From contig JBKAGO010000040.1 of the NCBI GenBank assembly GCA_046290435.1, positions 75,338 to 139,337 on the forward strand: a stretch of DNA of 64,000 bases, written 5' to 3'. The notes beneath the pieces are model-generated. The model was not told where the DNA came from and searched no databases. It saw nothing but the letters and a program-made list of their open reading frames with translations. A program made the position numbers and the translations under genes. Shown one piece after another: positions 10,300-17,819 of this stretch (position 1 is its first letter; each line of letters starts with the position of its first letter). The stretch comes from CAVQUE01 sp046290435 (GTDB taxonomy: Bacteria > Actinomycetota > Acidimicrobiia > Acidimicrobiales > UBA8592).

Positions 10300-11589
10300 T
10301 CAGTCGATGGATCGGATGGCGTCGATGAGCGCGGTCATCCCCTCGTCGATCTCTTCCTCGTTGACGTTCAGCATCGGGGTGATGCGGATGACGTTGCCGT
10401 AGAGCCCGCCCTTGCCGACGAGCAGGCCGCGCTCCTTGGTGGCCTCGAGGAGTTGTGCGGCGCGCCCGGTGTCGGGCTCGATGCCGCCGGGATGGACGAT
10501 CTCGATGGCCTGCATGAGGCCCTTGCCGCGAAGTTCGGCGATCCATTCGGTCTCGGCGACGACGGGCGCCAGCGCCTCACGCATGCGGGCGCCCATGCGG
10601 TGGGCGTTGCCCTGGAGGTCGTGGGCGAGCACGTGGCGGAGCGTCGCGAGGCCGGCCGATGCCGACAGGGGGTTGCCGCCGAAGGTCGAGAACGACAGCA
10701 CGTCGATGGTGTCCATGATCTCGGCGCGGGCGACGATGCCGGCCAGGGTGATGCCGTTGCCGACGCCCTTGGCGAAGGTCAGCATGTCGGGGACGATGCC
10801 GTGGGCCTGGTACCCCCAGAAGTGCTCGCCCGTGCGGCCCCAGCCGGTCTGGACCTCGTCGCTGACGAAGAGGATCCCGTGGTTGGACAGCACCTTGCCC
10901 ATGGCCCCGAAGAACCCGTCGGGTGGGGTGGCGAACCCGCCGACGCCCTGGATGGGCTCGGCGATGAGGCAGGCGATGTCGCCGGCGCTGGTCATGTCGA
11001 TGAGCTGTTCGAGGTCGGCGACGCAGGCTTTGGTGTAGGTCTCGTCGTCGAGGTCGCGGAACGGGCTGCGCAGGCGGTAGCCGCCCTGGACGAAGTTGAC
11101 CGACAGCCCCGAGATGCTGGTCGACGACCACGACGAGTGCGACGTGATGGCCTGGGTGGTGAAGCTGCGCCCGTGGTAGCTGTTGCGCATCGCGAGCACC
11201 TGGTTGGACTTGCGGTACGAGGTGGCCAGCAAGATGGCGGTGTCGTTGGCCTCGCTGCCCGAGGTGGTGAAGAACACCCGGGCGTCGGGGATGCCCGACT
11301 GTGCGGCGATCTCCTCGGCGAGCGCGATCATCGGCTCGGACAGGTACAGCGTGGAGGTGTGCATCACCTTGGCGGCCTGGGACTGCACGGCAGCGACCAC
11401 GTCGGGGTTGGAGTGCCCGATCATGGTGGTGAGCACGCCCCCGAAGTAGTCGAGGTAGCGGTTGCCCTCGACGTCGTAGACGTAGCTGCCCTCACCGCGA
11501 TCGATCGAGATCGGCTCGGCGTAGAGCGGGCTGACGAACGATGGCAGCGCGGCCCGGTAGCGGGCCAGCAGTTCGGCGTTGGTGGTCAT
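10300..11589 (-). CDS. Class III PLP aminotransferase (beta-alanine / 3-aminoisobutyrate type)
   Basis: The 429-residue protein is a fold-type I class III aminotransferase. The PLP-binding Lys is K274 (TFAKGVGNG), preceded by D244 in VSDEVQTGWGRTG and by the phosphate-binding TTSGSEANDT. It resembles alanine-glyoxylate aminotransferase 2 and beta-alanine-pyruvate transaminases. Between the ureidopropionase and dihydropyrimidinase genes, its likely substrates are beta-alanine and 3-aminoisobutyrate, giving semialdehydes for MmsA and alanine from pyruvate. The ATG at 11589 gives the usual family length; upstream extensions run through the neighbouring gene. Confidence 0.9.
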   Translation of the reverse strand: MTTNAELLARYRAALPSFVSPLYAEPISIDRGEGSYVYDVEGNRYLDYFGGVLTTMIGHSNPDVVAAVQSQAAKVMHTSTLYLSEPMIALAEEIAAQSGIPDARVFFTTSGSEANDTAILLATSYRKSNQVLAMRNSYHGRSFTTQAITSHSSWSSTSISGLSVNFVQGGYRLRSPFRDLDDETYTKACVADLEQLIDMTSAGDIACLIAEPIQGVGGFATPPDGFFGAMGKVLSNHGILFVSDEVQTGWGRTGEHFWGYQAHGIVPDMLTFAKGVGNGITLAGIVARAEIMDTIDVLSFSTFGGNPLSASAGLATLRHVLAHDLQGNAHRMGARMREALAPVVAETEWIAELRGKGLMQAIEIVHPGGIEPDTGRAAQLLEATKERGLLVGKGGLYGNVIRITPMLNVNEEEIDEGMTALIDAIRSID

Positions 11590-11627
11590 GTCGATGGTGT
11601 TCCTGGTGTCTGCGGTCGGAGGCCCGA

Positions 11628-12470
11628 TCAGGCCTGGGTGAGTGGTCCGTACATGTCGGGGCGACGGTCGCGGTAGAAGGCCCACTGGGCCCGGACCTCG
11701 TCGACGAGGTCCATGTCGAGATCGCGCACGACGAGTTCCTCGTCGGTGTCCGATGCCGTGCCGTCGACGAACTGGCCGCGGGGGTTGGCGAAGTAGGACG
11801 TGCCGTAGAAGTCGTTGTCGCCGAGGGGCTCGATGCCCACGCGGTTGATGGCGCCCACGTAGTACATGTTCGCGGCGGCCGATGCGGTCTGCTCGAGCTG
11901 CCACAGGTAGGCGGACAGGCCGCGGCTGGTGGCCGACGGGTTGAACACGATCTGGGCGCCGTTGAGGCCCAGCGCCCGCCAGCCCTCGGGGAAGTGGCGG
12001 TCGTAGCAGATGTAGACGCCGACCTTGCCGACGGCGGTGTCGAACACCGGGTACCCGAGGTTGCCGGGCCGGAAGTAGAACTTCTCCCAGAAGCCCTTGA
12101 CCTGGGGGATGTGGGTCTTGCGGTACTTGCCCAGGTACGTGCCGTCGGCGTCGATGACCGCCGCGGTGTTGTAGAGGATCCCGGGCTGCTCCTCTTCGTA
12201 CATGGGAAGCACCAGCACCATGCCGTGCTTCGCGGCGAGTTCCTGGAAGCGCTTGGTGGTGGGACCGTCGGGAATGGCCTCGGTGTAGCTGTAGTACTCG
12301 GCGTCTTGTACCTGGCAGAAGTACGGGCCGTAGAACAGCTCCTGGAAGCACATCACCAGCGTGCCCTGCGCAGCGGCCTCTGCGACATAGCGCTCGTGGA
12401 GCTCGATCATCGACTCCTTGTCGCCGGTCCACGCGGTCTGCACGATCGCAGCCTTGACGACATCGGACAT
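11628..12470 (-). CDS. Carbon-nitrogen hydrolase, beta-ureidopropionase-like
   Basis: The 280-residue protein has the nitrilase-superfamily triad E44 (CFQELFYGPY), K118 (YRKTHIP) and C155 (YICYDRHFPEGW). The sequence fits N-carbamoyl amino-acid amidohydrolases, which release ammonia and CO2 from N-carbamoyl-beta-alanine made by dihydropyrimidinase. It is the first gene of the catabolic operon; a GGGAGG ribosome site lies just upstream of the ATG. The promoter must lie in the 157 bases shared with the divergent MocR gene. An N-carbamoylputrescine or aliphatic amidase role cannot be excluded from sequence alone. Confidence 0.9.
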   Translation of the reverse strand: MSDVVKAAIVQTAWTGDKESMIELHERYVAEAAAQGTLVMCFQELFYGPYFCQVQDAEYYSYTEAIPDGPTTKRFQELAAKHGMVLVLPMYEEEQPGILYNTAAVIDADGTYLGKYRKTHIPQVKGFWEKFYFRPGNLGYPVFDTAVGKVGVYICYDRHFPEGWRALGLNGAQIVFNPSATSRGLSAYLWQLEQTASAAANMYYVGAINRVGIEPLGDNDFYGTSYFANPRGQFVDGTASDTDEELVVRDLDMDLVDEVRAQWAFYRDRRPDMYGPLTQA

Positions 12471-12571
12471 GGGGGCCTCCCGGAGCTGAGATGTCGCCGA
12501 CCGGCGCCTCCGGGGTCGGTGGGGCCTGGCACGACGACGTGTTCGCTGACACTATGAGCCGTTCTGTGATC

Positions 12572-12600
12572 GGTACAAGAGCCCTTTTGTTCCATACAAA
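12572..12600. promoter_or_regulatory. Candidate MocR operator (TACAA direct repeat)
   Basis: TACAA occurs at 12574-12578 and again at 12595-12599, exactly 21 bases apart, so on the same face of the helix. Between them TTGTTCC forms a near-inverted partner of GGTACAA. Regulators of the MocR/GabR type commonly bind paired direct repeats upstream of their own gene, and this pair lies between the divergent mocR and ureidopropionase genes. Confidence 0.4.
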
Positions 12601-12627
12601 GTATTTTCCGTCCGGAAACCTTCGTCG

Positions 12628-13989
12628 ATGATCCGTCCCGACGACGTCGTGGTCCCGGAGGCCATCGCGCGACGACTGGCCGATGGCGAGTCCACCCCGA
12701 CCCCTCAGGCCATCGCGGGCGCCATCGGCGCGCTCGTCACCGACGGCGGGCTCGGTCCCGGCGACCGCCTGCCCACGGTTCGGGCGTTGGCCGGGCATCT
12801 CGGCGTCAGCCCGACCACCGTGTCGGAGGCCTGGCGGATCCTGGCCCGCCACGGCGCCATCACCACCGACCGCCGCCGCGGCACCACCATCCGCTCGACC
12901 CGGGTGGGGGCTGCGGGCCGCTACTGGCAGGTGCCCGTCGAACCCGGCACGCTCGCCCTGGACCTCAGCACCGGCACCCCGGATCCGGCGCTGCTGCCGC
13001 CGCTCGGGCCGGTGCTGGCGTCGCTGCACGCCGAGGTGATGGTGACCTCCTACAACGACCGCCCGGTCCTGCCCGACCTCGAAGAGGTCCTGCGCGCCCG
13101 GTGGCCGTGCGCTGCTGAGGCCCTCACCGTCGTCGATGGCGCCCAGGACGCGCTCGACCGCATCGTCACCGCGCACATCCGCCTCGGCGACACCGTCGTG
13201 GTCGAGGACCCGGGGTTCCCGCCGTTGCTCGACATGTTGGAGCTGGCGGGCGCTCGCATCGTCGGCGTGCCGGTCGACCATCACGGCATGGACACCGCCG
13301 CTCTCGCCGACGCCCTCCGAGAGGAGCCGTCCGCGGTGTTCGTCCAGCCCCGCGCCCACAACCCCACCGGCGCGTCCTTCGACGCCGAGCGCGCCCGTAC
13401 CGTCGCCACGTTGCTCGAGCCGACGAACGCGTTGATCATCGAGGACGACCACTCCGGCGAGGTGTCCGGCGCCGACCTCCACAGCATCGCCACCCACCTG
13501 CCCGACCGGGTCCTGCACGTGCGTAGCTTTTCGAAGACCCACGGCCCCGACCTGCGGGTGGCCGCCATCGGCGGCCCCGCGGCGGTCCTCGATCCCATCG
13601 TCAGCCGGCGCCGGCTCGGACCGTCGTGGACCAGCCGCCTCACCCAACGCATCCTGTTGGCGATGCTCACCGATGCCTCCATCGAGGCGTCGATCGCGAC
13701 GGCGGCGCAGATCTACACGCAGCGTCGTAACGCATTGGCCGCGGGGCTGGCCTCGGCCGGGATCGCGCCGGCGCCGGGCGCCGGGCTCAACCTGTGGCTC
13801 GACGTCGCCGACGAACAGCGCGCCGTGGTCGCGCTGGCGGCCAACGGCATCGGTGTGGCGCCTGGCGCGCCGTTCCGGGTCGCAGGGGCGACGGACAACA
13901 TCCGCATCAGCCTCGGCGCCGCCGGCGAGGACCTCGATCGCATCGCCGCCGCGGTCGCCGGCGCGGCCGGCCTCGCAGTCAATCGCTGA
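12628..13989 (+). CDS. MocR/GabR-family transcriptional regulator
   Basis: The 453-residue protein joins an N-terminal GntR-type winged helix (about residues 25-92, GDRLPTVRALAGHLGVSPTT) to an aminotransferase-like domain. The latter keeps HNPTG (244-248), an acidic IIEDDHSGE and the PLP lysine K303 in SFSKTHGPDLR, so it can probably bind PLP and sense an amino-acid-like ligand. It is divergent from the pyrimidine catabolic operon and is the obvious candidate regulator, perhaps responding to beta-alanine or a related amine. That ligand is inference. Confidence 0.9.
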   Translation: MIRPDDVVVPEAIARRLADGESTPTPQAIAGAIGALVTDGGLGPGDRLPTVRALAGHLGVSPTTVSEAWRILARHGAITTDRRRGTTIRSTRVGAAGRYWQVPVEPGTLALDLSTGTPDPALLPPLGPVLASLHAEVMVTSYNDRPVLPDLEEVLRARWPCAAEALTVVDGAQDALDRIVTAHIRLGDTVVVEDPGFPPLLDMLELAGARIVGVPVDHHGMDTAALADALREEPSAVFVQPRAHNPTGASFDAERARTVATLLEPTNALIIEDDHSGEVSGADLHSIATHLPDRVLHVRSFSKTHGPDLRVAAIGGPAAVLDPIVSRRRLGPSWTSRLTQRILLAMLTDASIEASIATAAQIYTQRRNALAAGLASAGIAPAPGAGLNLWLDVADEQRAVVALAANGIGVAPGAPFRVAGATDNIRISLGAAGEDLDRIAAAVAGAAGLAVNR

Positions 13990-13998
13990 CGGGTCCGC

Positions 13999-14457
13999 TC
14001 ACCACTCCAGAGCCGTGGTCGCCGACACGGTGCGGAGGGCGAAGCTGGTGCGCAGACGTGACACACCCGGGAGCACCGCGATGTGTTGGCGGTGGATGCG
14101 CTCGTAGTCGGCGACGTCGGCGCAGCGCACCTTGACGAGGTAGTCGGCCTCGCCGGCCATCAGATGGCACTCGGTCACGTCGGGCACCTCGGCGATGGCG
14201 GCCTCGAAGGCGTCGAGGAGCTCCTCGTGCTGGGCCGACAGCGAGATCTCGACGAACACGGTGGTGGGCTTGCCGACGGTTGCCGGGTCGACGAGGGCGA
14301 CGTACCCGGCGATGATTCCGGCCTCCTCGAGCGCCCGGACCCGCCGCAGGCACGCCGATGCCGACAGCGCGACGCGGTCGGCGAGCTCGGTGTTGGTCAC
14401 GCGCGCCTCACCCTGGAGGATGTCGAGGATCGCACGATCGGTCGCATCGATGTCCAT
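13999..14457 (-). CDS. Lrp/AsnC-family regulator (AldR-like)
   Basis: The 152-residue protein has an N-terminal helix-turn-helix (DRAILDILQGEARVTNTELA, residues 7-26 onward) and a C-terminal RAM/AsnC domain with HLMAGEADYLVKV. It is transcribed away from alanine dehydrogenase, the arrangement seen for AldR-type regulators that sense alanine or other amino acids. The gene starts 7 bases after TAATCT on the minus strand (14465-14470), so the transcript is probably leaderless. It converges on the MocR gene with a 9-base gap. Confidence 0.9.
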   Translation of the reverse strand: MDIDATDRAILDILQGEARVTNTELADRVALSASACLRRVRALEEAGIIAGYVALVDPATVGKPTTVFVEISLSAQHEELLDAFEAAIAEVPDVTECHLMAGEADYLVKVRCADVADYERIHRQHIAVLPGVSRLRTSFALRTVSATTALEW

Positions 14458-14610
14458 CGGCGCAAGATTATCGACGAATATGCCTCGATGATGCGCAACA
14501 ATTTCGTTTCGACCTCGTGAACCGGCGAACTTTGCAATCCCGTACCCCTCTGACTCCTCTACCTTGAGCGAGTCGGCTCGAAGGTGGCCGCGACACAGGG
14601 GAACACAGAC
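14458..14610. promoter_or_regulatory. Divergent lrp / ald control region
   Basis: The spacer holds TAATCT at 14465-14470 (minus strand), 7 bases before the lrp ATG. It also has two GCGCAA copies (14460-14465 and 14493-14498, 33 bases apart) that could be Lrp-family half sites, and an AGGGGA ribosome site just before the ald GTG. The binding sites are suggested by repetition and position only. Confidence 0.4.
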
Positions 14611-15723
14611 GTGATCATCGGAGTACCCACCGAAGTCAAGAACGCCGAACGCCGCGTCGGGCTCACCCCGACCAGCGTGCGCGAGGTGGTCGCAGCCGGC
14701 CACCAGGTCATCGTCCAGGCCGGCGCCGGCACGGGCATCGACAAGTCCGACGACGACTACGAGCGCGCCGGCGCCAAGGTCGCACCCACCGCCGCCGACG
14801 TCTGGGCCGACGCCGACATGGTCGTCAAGGTCAAGGAACCCCAGGCCGACGAGCGCGCCATGCTGCGTCCTGGTCAGGTCCTGTTCACCTACCTGCACCT
14901 GGCGCCGGATCCCGATCAGGCCCTCGACCTGGTGGCCAGTGGCGCCACCTGCGTCGCGTACGAGACCGTCACCGACGACCAGGGGCGCCTCCCGCTGCTG
15001 GCACCGATGTCGCAGGTCGCGGGGCGCATGTCCATCCAAGCCGGTGCGTTCGCGCTGGAGTCGGCCCACGGCGGATCGGGCAAGCTGCTCGGCGGTGTCC
15101 CCGGTGTGGCCCCGGCCCAGGTGGTCATCATCGGCGGCGGCGTCGTCGGCAAGCACGCCACCGAGATGGCAGTCGGCATGGGTGCCGACGTCACGGTCCT
15201 CGACCGCGATCTCGACGTCCTCAACGCCCTCGACGCCCGCTTCGACGCCCGCATCACCACGCTGTACTCCACCGCCGATGCCCTCGAGGAGCGCGTGCTC
15301 GGCGCCGACCTCGTCATCGGCGCCGTGCTGGTCAAGGGCGCTCGGGCCCCGAAGCTCGTCACGGCGTCGATGGTGCGCCACATGCCCGCCGGTTCGGTGC
15401 TTGTCGACGTCGCGATCGACCAGGGCGGCTGCTTCGAGACCTCCCGGGCGACCACCCACGACGACCCGACCTACATCGTCGACGACGTCGTGCACTACTG
15501 CGTCGCCAACATGCCCGGCGGCGTGCCCCGGACCTCGGCGTATGCCCTCAACAACGCCACGCTGCCGTTCGTGCTGCGCCTCGCGTCCGGGCCCCTCGAC
15601 ATGCTGCGTAGCGATCCGCACCTGCGCAACGGGCTCAACATCCACGCCGGCATGGTCACCGAGGCCGCCGTCGCCGACGCGCTCGACTACGACTACGTCG
15701 AACCGTTGGCCGCCCTCGCCTGA
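14611..15723 (+). CDS. ald: Alanine dehydrogenase
   Basis: The 370-residue protein begins with the family signature IIGVPTEVKNAERRVGLTP (substrate-contacting R15). K74 in VKVKEP and H96 in YLHLAPD are the catalytic lysine and histidine of alanine dehydrogenases, and VIIGGGVVGKHA is the NAD-binding loop. It catalyses reversible NAD-dependent deamination of L-alanine to pyruvate and ammonium. GTG at 14611 is preferred because AGGGGA lies at ribosome-site distance and the length equals the family norm; GTG at 14584 is possible but adds nine unconserved residues. It would recycle the alanine produced by the upstream aminotransferase. Confidence 0.95.
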   Translation: MIIGVPTEVKNAERRVGLTPTSVREVVAAGHQVIVQAGAGTGIDKSDDDYERAGAKVAPTAADVWADADMVVKVKEPQADERAMLRPGQVLFTYLHLAPDPDQALDLVASGATCVAYETVTDDQGRLPLLAPMSQVAGRMSIQAGAFALESAHGGSGKLLGGVPGVAPAQVVIIGGGVVGKHATEMAVGMGADVTVLDRDLDVLNALDARFDARITTLYSTADALEERVLGADLVIGAVLVKGARAPKLVTASMVRHMPAGSVLVDVAIDQGGCFETSRATTHDDPTYIVDDVVHYCVANMPGGVPRTSAYALNNATLPFVLRLASGPLDMLRSDPHLRNGLNIHAGMVTEAAVADALDYDYVEPLAALA

Positions 15724-15729
15724 CCGATA

Positions 15730-15821
15730 TGGGGTCAGACCCCGCTTTCCCGCTTTCTGCTCACGGAGCCCACGCCCGGCAGAATGCCGGCGAGAAAGCG
15801 GGAAAGCGGGGTCTGACCCCA
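15730..15821. repeat. 92-bp inverted repeat, family B copy 1
   Basis: Perfect 29-base arms (15730-15758 and 15793-15821) surround a 34-base loop. The outer part of each arm is itself palindromic (GGGGTCAGACCCC). It fills the space between the convergent ald and crotonase genes, where it may terminate both. A second copy with the same arm sequence and the same loop length lies at 49776-49867. The layout is that of a REP/MITE-like mobile repeat, but no associated transposase is in the window. Confidence 0.85.
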
Positions 15822-15826
15822 GAGCG

Positions 15827-16621
15827 TCACCCCCGGGGCCAGTCGGGCGGGCGTTTCTCGACGAACGCCCGCATGCCCTCGGCCATCTCCGGCGAGCGGA
15901 TGGCCCGACGGAACAGCTCGACATCGCCCGCCGGTAGCCGGCGGTTGAGCTCACCCTTGATGGCGGCGCGGGCCTCGGGCCCGGTGGCCGAGATCTGCTC
16001 GAGCACCCACGCGACATGGGTGTCGAGCTCGTCGTGGGGCACGACGGCACCCACGAGGCCCATGGCTGCGGCGTCGGTGGCGGTCAGCTCGGCGGCGGTG
16101 AAGAACAGGTAGCGGGCCCGCATCAGGCCCACCGCCTCGACCAGGCGTTCGGCCATGAACGGGTCGGGGATGCCGCGCAGCAGTTCCGGGACCCGGAACC
16201 GGGCCCGATCCGATGCCACCACGACGTCGCAGTGCAGGGCCAGCACCGTGCCCCCGGCGTGGGACAGCCCGTTGATCCGGGCCACCCAGATCTTGCGGCT
16301 GCGCTCGATGTGGCGGAACGGGAACTGCTCGGTCGGGTCCCACTCGGTCGCCAACCCCTCGGCGTCCTCGGCACGCCCCGCCATGTCGCCCCCGGCGGCG
16401 AACCACTCGTCGGTGCCGGTGAGGCACACGGCGTCGAGCTCGGGTTCTGCGTCGGACCAGATCGCGGCCCGCTTGAGGGCGCGGTACATGTCCTGGGTGA
16501 AGGCGTTGCGCCGTTCGGTGCGGTCGATCCGCAGGTGCAGCACTCGACCCCGGACCTCGGCGACGATGTGACGGGACCCGAAGTCGGGCGGCTCGATCGA
16601 TGCGGTGGGTGCGTCGGTCAT
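15827..16621 (-). CDS. Enoyl-CoA hydratase/isomerase (crotonase) family protein
   Basis: The 264-residue protein has crotonase-fold landmarks: RTERRNAFTQDMY, the first oxyanion-hole segment FAAGGDMAGRAED, the second near HAGGTVLALHCDVVVASDRARF, and the C-terminal EKRPPDW. It overlaps the amidohydrolase gene by ATGA and is the last gene of the CaiB-amidohydrolase-crotonase operon. The family catalyses hydration, isomerization or hydrolysis of acyl-CoAs. The pathway is unknown, though the CoA transferase in the same operon would supply its CoA-linked substrate. Confidence 0.88.
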   Translation of the reverse strand: MTDAPTASIEPPDFGSRHIVAEVRGRVLHLRIDRTERRNAFTQDMYRALKRAAIWSDAEPELDAVCLTGTDEWFAAGGDMAGRAEDAEGLATEWDPTEQFPFRHIERSRKIWVARINGLSHAGGTVLALHCDVVVASDRARFRVPELLRGIPDPFMAERLVEAVGLMRARYLFFTAAELTATDAAAMGLVGAVVPHDELDTHVAWVLEQISATGPEARAAIKGELNRRLPAGDVELFRRAIRSPEMAEGMRAFVEKRPPDWPRG

Positions 16622-17784
16622 GCCAGCCCGTAGACCCGGGCGGCATTTCCCGACAGGACCTTTGCCGCGACCTCGTCCGACAGCTGACCCAACACCCGAT
16701 CGGCGTAGTCTCGGGGCCGCTGCGCGGGGGTCTGCGGGCCCGGGTGCTGGCACGTCGGATGGGGGTAGTCGGTCTCGAACATGATGTTGTCGGGATACTG
16801 CTCGATGGCATCGAGTGCCGCGCGCTCCTCGAACCAGAAGCAGCCGAGGATCTGGCGGCGGAAGTACTCGCTGGGCAACAGGTCGTACTCGGGGTGTTCG
16901 ATGCGGATACCGCCGTTGCGCCACTGCCAGTCGAAGGTCTCCAGCGCGGCCGGCAACCACCCGGCCCCGCTCTCGACCGACACGAACGCCACGTCGGGGA
17001 AGCGGTGGCACACGCCGCCGAAGACGAGGTCGGCGATGCAGCGCATGTTGTCCATGAAGATCAGCGACGACGTCTTCGCGAAGTTCGTCATCCAACCCAT
17101 CTCGGCGGTGTCGGTGAACTGGGTGCCCATCGAACCGCCGCCGACGTGGAAGTTGACGGCGATGCCGGCGTCTCGGGCTGCGGCCCAGATGGGGTCCCAG
17201 TGCCGGTGTGCCAGGGGCGGCATCCCGTAGTCCTGGGGCTGATTGCAGAAGTTGATCGCCCGGTGCCCGGCGGCGACGTTGCGTTCGATCTCGGCGAGCG
17301 ACAGCTCGATGTCCCAGAACGGCAGAGCCGTGATGGCGATGAGACGGTCCGGGTCGGCCGAGGTCCACTCGGTGAGGAAGTCGTTGTATGCCCGCACGCA
17401 TCCGGCGACGAGGTCGCGGTCGCCCAGGCGGAGGAAGTAGCCGTTCCCGAAGCCGCCGACGTTGGGGTACAGCACCTGGGCGTCGATGCCTTCTCGATCG
17501 AGGAACGCCAGGCGGGCGTGGGGATCGAGCATCGCCGGGTCGATGTCGTCGAAGGTCTCGGGGATGCTCATCGGCATGATGCCGTCGAAGCCGGCCATCG
17601 AGTAGTAACCGGGCGCGCCGAGGCGTTCGCCGCCGGCCACCCACGTGTCGCGCCCGTCGATGCGTTCGACGTGGGGCACCACGTCGTGCATCGAGGCCGG
17701 GAACGCCCGGGTCCAGGTGTCGGGTGGCTCGGTCAGATGCGTGTCGACATCGATGACACGATGGCGGTCGAACAGGTCGGTCAT
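16618..17784 (-). CDS. Amidohydrolase_2 family metal-dependent hydrolase
   Basis: The 388-residue protein begins with VIDVDTHLTEPPDTW and ends with IMFETDYPHPT and LSGNAARVYGL, the strand-1 metal motif, catalytic Asp motif and C-terminal signature of the ACMSD/amidohydrolase_2 family. INFHVGGG and VSVESGAGWLP give further family positions. Members decarboxylate or hydrolyse aromatic and cyclic acids. Its neighbours are a crotonase (ATGA overlap) and a CoA-transferase, pointing to breakdown of an organic acid through a CoA ester; the substrate cannot be named. Confidence 0.85.
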   Translation of the reverse strand: MTDLFDRHRVIDVDTHLTEPPDTWTRAFPASMHDVVPHVERIDGRDTWVAGGERLGAPGYYSMAGFDGIMPMSIPETFDDIDPAMLDPHARLAFLDREGIDAQVLYPNVGGFGNGYFLRLGDRDLVAGCVRAYNDFLTEWTSADPDRLIAITALPFWDIELSLAEIERNVAAGHRAINFCNQPQDYGMPPLAHRHWDPIWAAARDAGIAVNFHVGGGSMGTQFTDTAEMGWMTNFAKTSSLIFMDNMRCIADLVFGGVCHRFPDVAFVSVESGAGWLPAALETFDWQWRNGGIRIEHPEYDLLPSEYFRRQILGCFWFEERAALDAIEQYPDNIMFETDYPHPTCQHPGPQTPAQRPRDYADRVLGQLSDEVAAKVLSGNAARVYGLA

Positions 17785-17819
17785 GGGTGCTCCTGGTTCC
17801 GGTCGGGGGCGTCGGCAGC

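Noticed and set aside
10300..13647. A 1115-codon open frame on the minus strand covering the aminotransferase, nitrilase and MocR genes
   Set aside because: Only its last 429 codons, from ATG at 11589, encode an aminotransferase. The rest is antisense or out of frame to well-supported genes; long spurious frames are normal at this GC content.
14584..15723. Longer alanine dehydrogenase from GTG at 14584
   Set aside because: It adds nine unconserved residues and would put the AGGGGA ribosome site inside the gene.
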